This document shows positions 9,179 to 19,702 of a stretch of DNA of 64,000 bases, piece by piece. The position numbers were made by a program, and so were the translations under genes. Under the pieces are notes generated by a model. The model searched no databases. It was not told where the DNA came from and saw only the letters and a list, made by a program, of their open reading frames with translations. Positions within the stretch are counted from its first letter, which is position 1. Every line of letters begins with the position of its first letter. This DNA is from Agapetus fuscipes (taxonomy: Eukaryota > Arthropoda > Insecta > Trichoptera > Glossosomatidae): contig OX637351.1 of the NCBI GenBank assembly GCA_951799405.1, positions 6,108,251-6,172,250 of the forward strand, in the 5' to 3' direction.

Positions 9179-9794
9179 ACCTGCACCACAAACGAACAGA
9201 AACAGGAGCCTCACGCTGGATATTGCAGATTAATCCATTAGAATCCTCTGATAAGGGCGCATCATTTATTCACCATTTGGCCGCAGTGCTTATTTGGGTT
9301 TTTGGGGTATAAGCGCTCGTCAAACAGATGCTTATCGCGAGCCTGGGCATCGCATAGATGGTGTGGGAGATAGCGCTTTTGTAAGCGCTTAGCAAGATGC
9401 CATCTCAATCATGCTTTTTAACGGATTGTTCGTTATGGGGGATGTACGCTCACAAAAGCATTCATGAAAATAATGATTTTAAACTGCACATATAGCGCAA
9501 CTTGTAACTGTGTTGTCTTCGAAGGTGTTACATCTCTCGAATCCATAATAGAAGATTGCAGGGGAAAAACAAGGAATGTCAGAAAAAATAAGAAAATAAA
9601 TTCGTAAGAAAAATAGAAAAATCTTGTGGCATCTGTGTGTACCTAAAGCTCTGCAAATTTGTAATGCAACAACAGTCGCTATCACAGTTTATGGCGGTAT
9701 TTCCGGTTCTTTGCGACAGGCAATAGCCATGATTTCAAATTTATAATTTTGATGAAGGTACTCATAATTTTCTGCATTTGACATTCCTTATTCT
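9179..9794. other. Nothing recognised
   Basis: Contains several AAGCGC/GCGCTT motifs at 9310-9390 but no coherent element or frame. Confidence 0.3.
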
Positions 9795-10025
9795 TCCCCC
9801 GTAGTCTTCAATTTAAGTATATTGAAATTTAAGGCTTATATTTAATGCACGCCCACAGGCAGACCCGTGTATGTTCGGACTTACAAATTTTGCGCGAGCA
9901 CTTATAAAATACACCAAACCTCACATGAACCTTGCAACTCTTGCCACTTTCCCGGAAACCGGAGTGGCATTGACAAAATTTAATCAAGTTTTTATAGTAT
10001 GAGGCTTTACAGCTATTAAAAAAAA
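9795..10025 (-). repeat. Family C4 (old)
   Basis: GGCTTATATTTAATGCACGC, CTTGCAACTCTTGCCAC and GGAAACCGGAGTGGCATTG mark the diverged C4 type; tail lost. Confidence 0.65.
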
Positions 10026-10084
10026 TGCAACTAAGCTTCACTTAAAGTGTAACTTCTTGCCTGCGTTATTTCCGAAGTGGTCGC

Positions 10085-10205
10085 AAGTGGCGATTGGAGA
10101 CATATTTAGCTATCGAAGCGCAAATTTTGGAGGATCGCCGGAGATCGAGCTCACGACCTTCTCTTTACAAGTCTGTAGCGTTAATCACTGGACTGCAACA
10201 GAGAC
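10085..10205 (-). mobile_element. SINE H, reverse copy
   Basis: Reverse complement reads CCAGTGATTAACGCTACAGA and GGTCGTGAGCTCGATCTCC, a tRNA-like A/B box pair matching 8429-8477. Confidence 0.6.
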
Positions 10206-10216
10206 GGTTGAACATC

Positions 10217-10550
10217 TACAAACCGGTCCGTAGTCCAGTGGCAACACGTCGGACTCGTAAATAGAAGGTTGTGGGTTCGAATCTCGGCGGAGCACAAAAA
10301 TATACAATTGATATTTTTAAATATGCTCTTTGCTGGGTTGAAAAATTCATAAAAACCTTTAACAAAGACCGGTTACTAAAGCTCCATCCAGCCTTACAGC
10401 AACTGGGTCTTGCTTGAGTATTGGCACTTTATAGCGACGACCAAGCTCGTAAACACCTCTGCGACATTACAAAAAGAGTCACAGACCCCTAGAGACTCTG
10501 AAATCTAGAGAGACTCCGGCACAGGATTTCTAAAAATAAAAAATATACAC
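10217..10550 (+). mobile_element. SINE A2, complete
   Basis: Head CCGGTCCGTAGTCCAGTGGC and B box GTGGGTTCGAATCTCGG fit pol III boxes. Body to GCGACGACCAAGCTCGTAAA, then A2 tail ACCCCTAGAGACTCTGAAAT and an A-rich end. Confidence 0.88.
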
Positions 10551-10562
10551 ACTTCCGGTGCC

Positions 10563-10785
10563 ATCTAATCTAATCTAATCTAATCTAAACTAAGTTGCAA
10601 AGATATGTTACATAGGAGATTCACATAACATGCATTTTCACAACCAGACACGTACAAGTTCGCACTTGCACATGCCGCATGTGAACCAACAACATAAAAC
10701 CCAAATCTCAAATGGACATACACCCTGCAACTCTTGCCGTCCTTCCCTGAGACAGGGGTGACATTGGCAAAGTGAATTTCTTAGA
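10563..10785 (-). repeat. Family C2, 5' truncated
   Basis: Tail of five ATCTA units, C2 middle, stops at TGGCAAAGTGAA. Confidence 0.85.
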
Positions 10786-10979
10786 TTCTTTCCATTCCAT
10801 TCCATCCATTCTTAGACATTTTAGTCCCCCGTTGAAACCCACACTTTGACAAACTAATAATGTATTTGTATAAAGACCTGTCAATCCAAGATGGCCGCAA
10901 GTGAACAGCTGATTAGTCTTCATACATATATTACCAAAATTCGGTAGGTAAGAATGACCGTGGCTATGAGACTTAGCAA

Positions 10980-11235
10980 CGCAACTAAGCTACACATATA
11001 GTGTAACTTCTTGCCTACGTTATCTCCGAAGGGGTCGCATGTGGCCCTTCGGGACCTATTTATTTTTACAGGTAAGGGGGCCGGCCTCACACCATCCACT
11101 TTCAGTTGGAGTGGGTGTTTCCCAGCTCCCGCGGGGGCTGGTTCTCATTTCTTGTGAAGACTGAGTAAGCCTTTGAGATCGAACCCTTGCTCTCGGCATG
11201 GAATGCAAGCATTCTAGCAATTGAGCTATCGACCT
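10980..11235 (-). mobile_element. SINE B
   Basis: Full length in reverse, from the 3' end GCAACGCAACTAAGCTACAC to the head GAGCTATCGACC. Joins SINE A directly. Confidence 0.8.
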
Positions 11236-11480
11236 TTTTACAAGCTTGATCGTCGTCGCTACAAAGCGCCAATTCTCAAGCAAGACCCAATGGAAAAAAG
11301 TAAGGCTGGATGGACTATGGTGACCGGTCATTGGTTAAGGTTTTATGAATTTTTCAACATAGCGAAGAGCAAATTTAAAAATATAAATGGTATATTTTTT
11401 GTGCTCCTCCGGGAATCGAACCCACAACATTTCCATTCAGAGTCCGAAGTGCTACCACTGAACTACGGACCGGTCAGCCA
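11236..11480 (-). mobile_element. SINE A, 3' end cut at CTTGTAAAAA
   Basis: Complete head at right (GGACCGGTC), body with a small substitution (CCAATGGAAAAAAGTAAGGC), joined to B at the same place as at 7905. Confidence 0.8.
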
Positions 11481-11921
11481 AGGTATCATTAGTTTTTAAA
11501 AGCGTGGGCTCAACGGACGACTAAAATGTCTAAGAGTAAACATCAAAAGCACGTTTTTCGGAAACCCACAATGCGCTGCTAATTTCCAAAACCCAAATGC
11601 TATCATGGTATTAGTTAGTATGGGAAACAGGGGTGGCAAAGTGCGGCCGCGTGCCGTTTATCAAGGGTCCTTTCAGCGCTAAGAGCAATCAACGCCACGT
11701 GACCTGGCACTGGCCACCCCTAACGCTAAATAAAAACAACGAATTACTCCCTGTTAAACATTCATAATAACAACGCATTAGAGGAAAGAGTGTTTGATGT
11801 TCTTCTTTGCAATAATGTTTGAATGGATAAAATAAATGGTTGATTATTTGCGTGAGCACAAAATTGGGTAAATTTTGCAATTATAACAAATAATCGGTCC
11901 GTTCCTCGTTTGTCGGTTGTT

Positions 11922-12095
11922 CCTTGACTTATAGGTTGGTATACGACTGACCACCCATGCTGTAAAAATGGTTCACTTTGCCAATGTCACCCCTATTTCA
12001 GGGAAGGACGGCAAGAGTTGCAGGGTGTATGTCCATTTGAGATTTGGTTTTTATGTTGTAGGTTCACATGAGGGATGTGCAAGGGATGTGCAAAA
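11922..12095 (+). repeat. Family C2, 3' truncated
   Basis: GTTCCTTGACTTATAGGTTG to GTAGGTTCACATGAGG, with a short duplication AGGGATGTGCA, then family B. Confidence 0.8.
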
Positions 12096-12370
12096 GTCTC
12101 ACAACCAGAATCCCACCGAGGGTGTCAGAAATTATTTCCCGTTTCGGTGTTTATTTCAAACCGAAAATAAAATACCGTCATGGTTTACTCAGCCTTCACA
12201 AGAAATGACCTCCACTTCAAATGAAGTGTTTGGCGTAAGGCTCGCCCCATTACCTGTAAAAATAAATAGATTCAACTCACCATATGCGACTCCTTCGGGC
12301 ATAACGCGGCAAGATGTTACACTATATGTGTATCATCGTTTTTTTTTGCGTTCTTTCTCAATGCTTTTTT
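12096..12370 (+). mobile_element. SINE B without its tRNA-like head
   Basis: Starts just after the B box at AATCCCACCGAGGGTGTCAG and runs to the tail TTGCGTTCTTTCTCAATGC. Abuts a 5S-derived head. Confidence 0.75.
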
Positions 12371-12489
12371 GTCAACGACAATACAATGTTGAAAGCACCG
12401 GTTCTCATCAGATCACTGAAGTTAAGCAACATTGGGCGCGAATGCTACTTGGATGGGTGACCGCTAGGTACACCGCGTGTTGTTGACAT
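12371..12489 (+). pseudogene. 5S rRNA-derived head of SINE A1
   Basis: About 119 bp matching insect 5S rRNA end to end: starts GTCAACGACAATAC, includes GAAGTTAAGCAAC (box A region) and TACTTGGATGGGTGACCG (box C) and ends CACCGCGTGTTGTTGAC. It passes without a spacer into the tRNA-like head of an A1 SINE, and the same junction recurs at 28975. It is therefore read as part of a SINE rather than an independent 5S gene. Substitutions in the stem regions argue against a working rRNA. Confidence 0.85.
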
Positions 12490-12805
12490 CTTGGACCGGT
12501 CCGTAGTCCAGTGGCAACACTTCGGACTCGTAAATGGAAGGTTGTGGATTCGGATCCCAGCGGAGCACAAAAATATACCATTTATATTTCCAAATGTGCT
12601 CTTCGCTGGGTTGAAAAATTCATAAACCTTTACCAAAGACCGGTCACTGAAAGGTCCATCCAACCTTACAAAGACTGGGTCTTGCATGAGAATTGGCGCT
12701 TTCTACAGCGACGACCAAGCTCGTAGAGGGCTTTTGAGGTTTGTTACACACAAAATCAGCGCTTACCAAATAAATCATCCTAATATTATTATTATAGTAG
12801 CCATT
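12490..12805 (+). mobile_element. SINE A1 carrying the 5S head
   Basis: GGACCGGTCCGTAGTCCAGT, TCGTAAATGGAAGG, body, then TTGTTACACACAAAATCAGC, AAATAAATCATCCTAA and (ATT)n. A1 tail. With the 5S part the element is about 435 bp. Confidence 0.88.
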
Positions 12806-13056
12806 CCTTGACTGATAGGTTGGTATGCGGCTGACCACCCATACTGTAAAAAATGGTTCACTTTGCCAATGTCACCCCTGCTTCAGGGAAGGTCGGCAAG
12901 GGTTGCAGGGCTTATGTTCATTTGAGATTGGGTTTTTTATATTGTAGGTCCACATGCGGCATATGTAAGCGTGAAATTATGCAGGTCTGCTTGTGGGAAT
13001 GCATTTAATATGAATCTCAAATGATACATATCTTTGCAGCTTAGATTTAGATTTAG
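12806..13056 (+). repeat. Family C3
   Basis: Full length, tail CTTAGATTTAGATTTAGAT, meeting a C1 tail in reverse. Confidence 0.88.
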
Positions 13057-13302
13057 ATCTATAATCTATAATCTATAATCTAAGTTGCAAGCATATATTC
13101 ATTTAAAGCTCTCAGATGTATGCCCACAAACAAACACGTGTAGTTCGCGCTTACAAATGCTGAATGTGTACTTACAAATAAAATCCAAACTCAAATGAAC
13201 ATAAGCCCTGCAACTCCTGCCGACATTCCCTGAAACAGGGGTGACATTGGCAAAGTGAACCATTTTTTACAGTATGGGTGGTCAGCCTCATACCATAGAT
13301 AG
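13057..13302 (-). repeat. Family C1
   Basis: Tail of three CTATAAT units, body to CAGCCTCATACCA. Tail-to-tail with the C3. Confidence 0.85.
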
Positions 13303-13612
13303 TTGTATTTTTTTGCGTTCTTTCACAATGCGAAGGCAGACAAAGTTGATTCAGAATATTTGGAAAAACTGTTGACAGGATTAGTCGTTACGCCTTTTCC
13401 ATTAGGGGTGGCGGCCTCCCCTCCGAGCGTGATCGATAAAAATGTTAATACCGGATTAATAAAAGATGAGCGCGGGAGATGAATGGGGACGCCGCGAAAT
13501 ATACTGCGGCGCTCTGTACTAGTGGCCAGTGGGGGAGATTACCGGCTTTAGAGGCAGCCCTGCGGTCGACGGCTTAGTCCCCGGTGAAACGAATACCGGG
13601 AAAGTAAAACTT

Positions 13613-14095
13613 AAATTTTTTTAAATCCCGCGCGGAGGACCCCCTAGATTTCCGAAACTCTGGCGGTGCTATTCATAGACATTTTAGTCCCCCTTTGAGC
13701 CCACACTTTGACAAACTAATGATGCATTTGTATGAAGACCTATCAATCCAAGATGGCCGCAAGTAAACAGCTGATTAGCCTACATACAAATATTACCAAA
13801 ATTCGGTAGGCAAGAATGACAGTGGTGATGAGACTTTCAGCCCATCATTAGTTTGTCAAATTGTAGGCTCAGCCGACGCGACGACTAAAATGTATAAGAA
13901 TAGTAGGAAACAATGACACTTGTTGTAGTGCCGCAGAGGTGTTTACGAGCTTGATCGTCGCTACGAAGCGTCAATATTCAAGCAAGATCCAGTTGCTGTG
14001 AGGCTGGATGGACCTTTAGCAACCGGTCTTTGGTAAAGGTTTCATGAATTTTTCAACCTGGCGAAGAGCATTTTTGAAAATATAAATAGTATTAT
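13613..14095 (-). mobile_element. SINE A2 split by a D element, head missing
   Basis: Tail at 13613-13662 (CCTAGATTTCCGAAACTCT), body from 13908 (ATGACACTTGTTGTAGTGCC) to AAATATAAATAGTAT. Head lost. Confidence 0.75.
13663..13906. mobile_element. MITE D copy 3
   Basis: GGTGCTATTCATAGACATTT to AATGTATAAGAATAG with the internal GAACAGCTGATTAG-type block; CAGCTGATTAG retained. Inserted in the A2 tail. Confidence 0.75.
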
Positions 14096-14235
14096 CCATA
14101 TTTCTGTAGGCTTACATTTTTTTTGCATTTCATCTTGTTCATATACCTAAGCTCTTCTCTTATTTTCACTCTTTATTTTTCATTCATGTCGTTCCCATCG
14201 CTCATATTTTTTTACTATCAAACTTTTTTAAGGAA

Positions 14236-14400
14236 GAACACAATCTATCTGTAATCTAACTTGCAAAGATATATAAATATATAAAGCTCATATCAAATGC
14301 ATGCCCACAAACAAACACGTGTAGGTCGCGCTTAATAATTCCAATTGTGTACTTACAAATTAAAATCTAAGCCTCAAATTAACATTTACCCTGCAACTTG
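14236..14400 (-). repeat. Family C1-like, 5' truncated
   Basis: AAACACGTGTAGGTCGCGCT and AATTGTGTACTTACAAATTA mark C1. Confidence 0.7.
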
Positions 14401-14401
14401 C

Positions 14402-14563
14402 TGAGCAACCTGCTGAGTAAACATTGCCGGTATTTTATTTCGGGGTTTGAAATAAACACTGAAACGTGAAATCATTTCTGACACTCTCGTTGGGATGCGA
14501 ACCCGAGCTCACGGCATGGAATGCAAGCACTTTACCAGCTGAGCTATCGACCGGACTATTGCC
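14402..14563 (-). mobile_element. SINE B, 5' half
   Basis: CTGAGTAAAC..TTGCCGG through GGAATGCAAGCACTTTACCA and GAGCTATCGACCGGAC. Head boxes intact. Confidence 0.75.
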
Positions 14564-14869
14564 AACATTTTAGGATCCCGGTAAAACTTTGAATACCGGC
14601 TTTTTTCAAAAAACCCTGCTTCGGCAGTCTACATCGGCTATTTCCGGGATCGGACAAAATAGCCGAATAAAAATGCAAACTATCAGAGTTTATATCCATA
14701 CATTAGCCGCAGAGAGAGCACAATAGAGAGATGGTTGGGGGGGGGGGGAGGGTGCAGCCAGGAGGGGGAGGCCGATCACCCGATGAGACGGGGTGGGTTA
14801 TAGAATGACGCCATTCTAATACTAGGGAAAAGCGTGTAGTATAAAATCAGAGACGGAAATTTTGGATCT

Positions 14870-15062
14870 ATAATCTAATCTGCGAAGATATGTTAACATT
14901 AATGGCTCATATTAAATGCATGCCCGCAGACAGGCACATGTAGGTTCGCGCCTACACATTCTGCATGTGTGGATACAAATAACAAAAACCTTGCAACTTC
15001 TGCCACCTTTCCCTGAAACCGGGGTGGCATAGGCAAAAGTGAACCAATTTTTACATCTGGTC
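14870..15062 (-). repeat. Family C4
   Basis: GGCTCATATTAAATGCATGC, CTTGCAACTTCTGCCACC, CCGGGGTGGCATAGGC. Confidence 0.7.
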
Positions 15063-15227
15063 TGAATTAGCTTGACAATTCTAATAGCTATAACAAGTAA
15101 AAAGAAAAGGAGACGTTTTCTGTGTCGTCTATCATTTTTGTATGTAAGCTCTCTCTCTGTGGTACCGACCTCGGACCAAGAAGGTTGGGTTGTGGCATGT
15201 TAAAAACAACGACTTTAATATTTCCTG

Positions 15228-15345
15228 CGAGTAGAAAAATCCCAAATCTCAAATGAACATACACCCTGTAGGTAAACTCTTGTCGACCTTCCCTGAAAAA
15301 GGGGTGTCATTGGTAAAGTGAACCATTTTCTACAACATGTGTGGT
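15228..15345 (-). repeat. Family C2 5' half, inverted partner of the next copy
   Basis: CAAATCTCAAATGAACATAC to CTACAACATGTGTGGTATGT; runs straight into a plus-strand copy, making a hairpin-capable pair. Confidence 0.75.
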
Positions 15346-15682
15346 ATGTGGCTGACCAACAATGCTGTAGAAAATGGTTCACTTTGCCAATGTCACCCCT
15401 GTTCCAGGGAAGGTCGGCAAGAGTTGCAGGGTGTATGTTGATTTGAGATTGGGGTTTTTATGTTGTAGTTTCACATGCGGCATATACGAACGCGAATTTA
15501 TACGTGCTTGCTTGTGAAAATGCATATAATGTATAATGACTACCCATACCATTGTGCTTGCAGATCTTGTCCATCCTAAGGTTGTCTGTAAGATATCGCC
15601 ATGTGCGATAAGACCGCCCATTGTACATATGTCTCTTTTGTTTATAATTTTAATGTAATTTATTTGTGGTGTACAATAAAGT

Positions 15683-15713
<31 letters not shown>

Positions 15714-15748
15714 TCCCCAAAATCGCATATCTTTGCAACTTAGATTAG
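15346..15748 (+). repeat. Family C2 split by a LINE 3' end
   Basis: C2 body up to AATGCATATAATG, then a 170-bp insertion, then AATGTGAATCCCCAAAAT and the C2 tail TTAGATTAGAT. Confidence 0.8.
15534..15706 (+). mobile_element. LINE 3' end, lepidopteran CR1-group type
   Basis: Contains CCATCCTAAGGTTGTCTG, a hairpin ATCGC-CATGT-GCGAT, AAGACCGCC, TTGTACATATG, a polyadenylation-like AATAAAG and an (ATT)n tail. From memory this order matches 3' UTRs of abundant lepidopteran CR1-group LINEs. Flanked by TAATG/AATG from the host C2. Confidence 0.65.
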
Positions 15749-16061
15749 ATTAGAAATAGTTAAATTTGAGTATAAGTATTAAAACTTTTGTTCTTTTATT
15801 TATAGAACAAAAATACACACAAATGGCGTCGAAAAACATTCAATTCTGAGTCTGAAATTTTTATATAGTCGTATTAGGGTGTATCAATATGGATTATTAG
15901 CTTCACTACAATAAGTACCACCGCTGATTCCCAACTGATACAGTATCTGATACATCTCGATTGTTCGGTAAAAGCCGGTCTACTCTTTTGGGAATACAGG
16001 ATACCCCTAAATAACAAAGGCTCGGATAAGCAAGAATTTATAAATAAAATGTATCCAATTT

Positions 16062-16440
16062 TACTATCTATAATCTAAGTTGCAAGATATGCTGACATTT
16101 GAGACTAAACACCCAATGCACGTCAACAGAAATACAAGTGTAAGTTCGCGCTTACATATGTTGCATAATATGCGCTTAAAAAAACATAAGCAAACCTCAC
16201 ATAAACATAAATCTTGCAACTCGTACCGCTTTTGTTTAATTATCTGTTTTGTTTCTTTTTGTTGTTGTAAAAATCGATATATTTTTTCAATTTTATACTT
16301 GACTTATTTTTAATGAAATTTTTATTTATTCTTCTTTGGTTTTTTGCTTTGATATTTTGTAATATATGTTTTATTCGTTTATAAATACAACTGTTTGAAA
16401 AAAAAACCGTCCTGAAACAGGGGTGGCATCGGCATCAGTG
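16062..16440 (-). repeat. Family C4 split by ~165 bp of A/T-rich DNA
   Basis: Left part CTATAATCTAAGTTGCAAGA to CTTGCAACTCGTACCGC; right part from 16410 CCTGAAACAGGGGTGGCATC. The insert (16236-16405) ends in an A run and is unidentified. Confidence 0.6.
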
Positions 16441-16621
16441 ATAATTCAATTATTTGAAATCTCTTGTAAAATGGTAATTAATTTAGGTGTAAGAATAGAT
16501 ACCAACTCTAAGAAGTTTAGTTAATTCAATTTAATTATCCTTCTTAAATTCGACCGCCCTAATGAATTCGGCGAAGCCTTAAAGTGCAGGGACGAATTCA
16601 GTTTCATTTAATTTTATTTAT

Positions 16622-16832
16622 CGATTATAATCTATAATCTAAGCTTCAAAGATATGTTCACCATTCCAAATTCATATTAAATGCATGCCCATAAACAGAC
16701 ACGTGTAAGTTCGCACTTACAAATGCTGCATGTGTAGTGTGTACTAACAAATTAAAATCCAAGCCTCAAATGAACATACACCCTAACTTTTGCCGACCTT
16801 CCATGAAACAGGGGTAATACTGGCAAAGTGAA
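16622..16832 (-). repeat. Family C1/C4 intermediate
   Basis: ATTATAATCTATAATCTAAG tail, C1 words, ends at GGCAAAGTGAACC. Confidence 0.75.
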
Positions 16833-16849
16833 CCAAGATTAGATTAGAT

Positions 16850-17103
16850 TAGTGTGAGGCTGGCCACCAATTTATAGAATCTACAATCAAAGTTGCAAGG
16901 ATACATTTTAAAACATTCCAAGCTCATATCAAATGCATGCCCACAAACACGTGTAAGCTCGCACTTACAAATGATGCATGTGTACTTATAAATTAAAATC
17001 CAAACCCCAGTTGAACATAAGCTCTGCAACTTTTGCCGACCTTCCCTGAAAAATTATCTTACAGCGTGGGTGGTCAGCCTAATACTAACCTATAAGTCAA
17101 GGG
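16850..17103 (-). repeat. Family C1
   Basis: ATAGAATCTACAATCAAAG tail, full length to CCTATAAGTCAAGG with loss of the CAGGGGTGACATTGGC block. Confidence 0.78.
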
Positions 17104-17154
17104 GCAGGAGAAAAAAACAGTTTCATGGCTCTTGTAAACTTTTATTATTATTAT

Positions 17155-17515
17155 TGTTACGAACGTATGATTTCGTGGGGTTTGCTTGTGTTTGTGTGTG
17201 TGTCCACCTCTGGCATAGTCTACTGTGAGTTTGTGCGTAGTTTATTAGTGTGTTACTAGAATAGTGTCGAACGCTGTAGATGTGTGTGGAGCGGTTCACT
17301 ATAGAAGGGTCTGGATTGCGCGAAAGGCGTCCATATGGGTGGTATATATTTGAACCGCAATCATGTGGGAAGCAGTGTCGTTTGAAACATTGAGCCGTGA
17401 AGTCGATAAGTCAACAGCTAGAAAATTTAATCAGTACTCTGTAACCGACGTTGTGTTAAATAAATCTTGATCAATAATTAATTACAGTTTGATTAAAAGA
17501 ACACAAATAAAATCA
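17155..17515 (+). mobile_element. Probable solo LTR, TGTTACG family
   Basis: Begins TGTTACGAACG and shares TAGTCTACTGTGAGTTTG and GAGCCGTGAAGTCGATAAGT with 56174 onward. Includes AAATAAATC near the 3' end. The right boundary and target duplication are not clear. Confidence 0.55.
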
Positions 17516-17703
17516 TAATATTATGTTAGTTGGTCAATCCTGCCCTGTGTTTTACCAATAGCATGCAGCTTTTGCAACTTTTGCGCCAGACAATGAAACT
17601 CGGAGCCTTCTAACAGGCTAGGGGAGATAATTTCACAAAGTTTAAGAGAATGACTGACATTAATTGTTAGAAAAGGCGTTCTAGCAAAGGCGCCAAAAAA
17701 GTG

Positions 17704-17963
17704 ATACTATAATCTATAATCTATAATCTAAGTTGCAAGGATATATTCATTTAAAGCTCTCAGATGTATGCCCACAAACCAACAAGTGTAGTTCGCGCTT
17801 ACAAATGCTGAATGTGTACTTACAAATAAAATCCAAACCTCAAATGAACATAAGCCCCACAACTTTTGCCGACCTTCCCTGAAACAGGGGTGACATTGGC
17901 AAAGTGAACCATTTTTTACAGTATGGGTGGTCAGCCTCATACCAACCTATAAGTCAAGGAATT
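17704..17963 (-). repeat. Family C1, complete
   Basis: Tail of three TATAATC units; ends CCTATAAGTCAAGGAATT. Confidence 0.88.
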
Positions 17964-18039
17964 ACCATTCCTGTTAGAAATTTACGTATGGGTACCTAAT
18001 GAAGCAATGTATAAAAAGTTTTCTCTAATAATTAATTTA

Positions 18040-18350
18040 TTACACTCTATCATCTATCATATAAGTTACAAAGATATACCTACTGACATTTTAAGGCTTG
18101 TATTTAATGCAAGCCCGCAGGCAGACACGTGTAAGTTCACGTTTAAACATGGAGATGCTGCATGCGTACTCACAAGAAAAAAAACAACCTCACATGAACA
18201 TCAACCTTGCAAGGTTGATGTTAATTTTCATTCATGAAGGAGTTGCAACTCCCACAGCCTTTCCCTGAAACCAGGGTGGCATTGAAAAGTGAACCAAGCT
18301 CTAACAGCGTGGCAGTCAGCCTCATATTAACCTATTAGTCCAGGAACTAA
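18040..18350 (-). repeat. Family C4
   Basis: ATCATATAAGTTACAAAGAT to TATTAGTCCAGGAAC; contains an inserted or duplicated TGAAGGAGTTGCAAC stretch. Confidence 0.7.
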
Positions 18351-19534
18351 CCTGTACATACGAGTTGTCTGTGACATAACTTACACCAACTCACATAGAC
18401 CCACAATTACACATTCGCAACGATAGGTTTGGTTCACTTATGATATCTGTGGACTAGAAATTATTTCAACGAAAATAGACATTAAATATAAGTTTCAACC
18501 TACTTACGAAAATGGTCATTAGTAAGAAAGAGAACAAAGAACTTCACAGTTGCATTTCCATGTGTATAAAAAAACTCGAGCGAATGTAAAAATATTTTTA
18601 GAAAGGTGGCAGCATTGCCGCGTGCGTACTATGCCCGGAGCATTCCAAACATAGACACATGCGGTATAAATCTTGTGCTCGATAAAATTGACGAATTTTA
18701 AAAAGAAAAATGCATTATTTTAAGACATTATGGCATGTGTTGTTATTGGGTGTCCTAACACAAAATGGAGAAAGCAAGAAAACATACAATTTGACGCATA
18801 AAAACATGTTTTGTATGACTACACAACTGCAACGTTTGACAGGGCTGAGACAAATGTGGTAGATAGTATGTATCAATGCAGTAAGTTAGTGTTTTTTCTC
18901 CCATTTGGTAATTTACTAAATACAAAACGGCTAACAGAATCACAATGCTATTCATTTCCACAGCCCGTGGCGTAATGGTCATTACGCAACGGGTAACCGT
19001 GTTGAAATGAAAATGTGCGCATGCGCATTGTCAGAAATGGAACCATTTTTGAATTTCGATTGTAAACCTTGTATGAGGCTATCCTTCTAATCGACCGATA
19101 ACAAACTATTCTGCTTCTCTATTTTATTACTCAATGGTATCTTACATCTACTCAGATTCAAGCCCTGGCCACACGCTTAGAAACTGCAAGCTTTACCCTT
19201 AGTGGCATTGACCGGAGGAGTCAATACGTACGTATTTTTTTTTGTACAGTCCACGCAACATCCGTTGGCGCTTTGTCTCTTAATTCACCATGGATACACC
19301 AACACAATGCGATCGCACTCTACCATACAGTTTACACTACAAACAACGCATGTCCGTTATACCAAAAATACTCTACCCACTTCCTATCACGAGTAAATAA
19401 CACGTATTGTGTGATAAACTTCCTTTTTGATTGAGTACTTATAATTTCCTAATCGAGTAGATGATTTTATTGTTGCCAGGGGTGAAGGTAGTTTTTTTTG
19501 GAATTCCTCTGCTTGTTCCTAGGCTGGAAGCACA
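18351..19534. other. Nothing recognised
   Basis: About 1.2 kb of low-repeat DNA. Short frames exist on both strands, none with a known motif. Confidence 0.35.
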
Positions 19535-19680
19535 GATCACGGAATATAAAGCTGGAAGTCTCATCACTTCGGTAATTCTTACCTACCGAATATCGGTAAT
19601 CTTTGTATGAAGACCTGGTCAATCCAAAATGGCCGCAAGTGAACAGCTGATTTGTCTTTTCATACATAGGGTAACATAGG
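19535..19680. mobile_element. MITE D-related inner fragment
   Basis: GGCTGGAAGTCTCATCAC, GGTAATTCTTACCTACCGAA, ATGGCCGCAAGTGAACAGC, without the outer arms. Related pieces at 51930 and 54145 may form a shorter subfamily. Confidence 0.65.
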
Positions 19681-19702
19681 TATATTACCGATTTGCACCT
19701 TC

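Larger units (their letters stand above)
10799..11545. mobile_element. MITE D copy 2, split by SINEs B and A
   Basis: Left arm 10799-10977 (ATTCTTAGACATTTTAGTC and inner arm); right arm 11482-11545 (GTGGGCTCAACGGACGACT, ATGTCTAAGA). About 500 bp of B(-) and A(-) lie between. Confidence 0.75.

Noticed and set aside
11629..11730. Possible hAT-like MITE (CAGGGGTGGC .. GCCACCCCTA)
   Set aside because: Inverted ends match only in about ten bases and no target duplication could be found.
11968..12486. 172-codon frame as a gene
   Set aside because: It runs across C2, SINE B and the 5S-like head; a chance readthrough.
12371..12489. A working 5S rRNA gene
   Set aside because: Mutations, no terminator-like T run at the 3' end, and the shared SINE junction.
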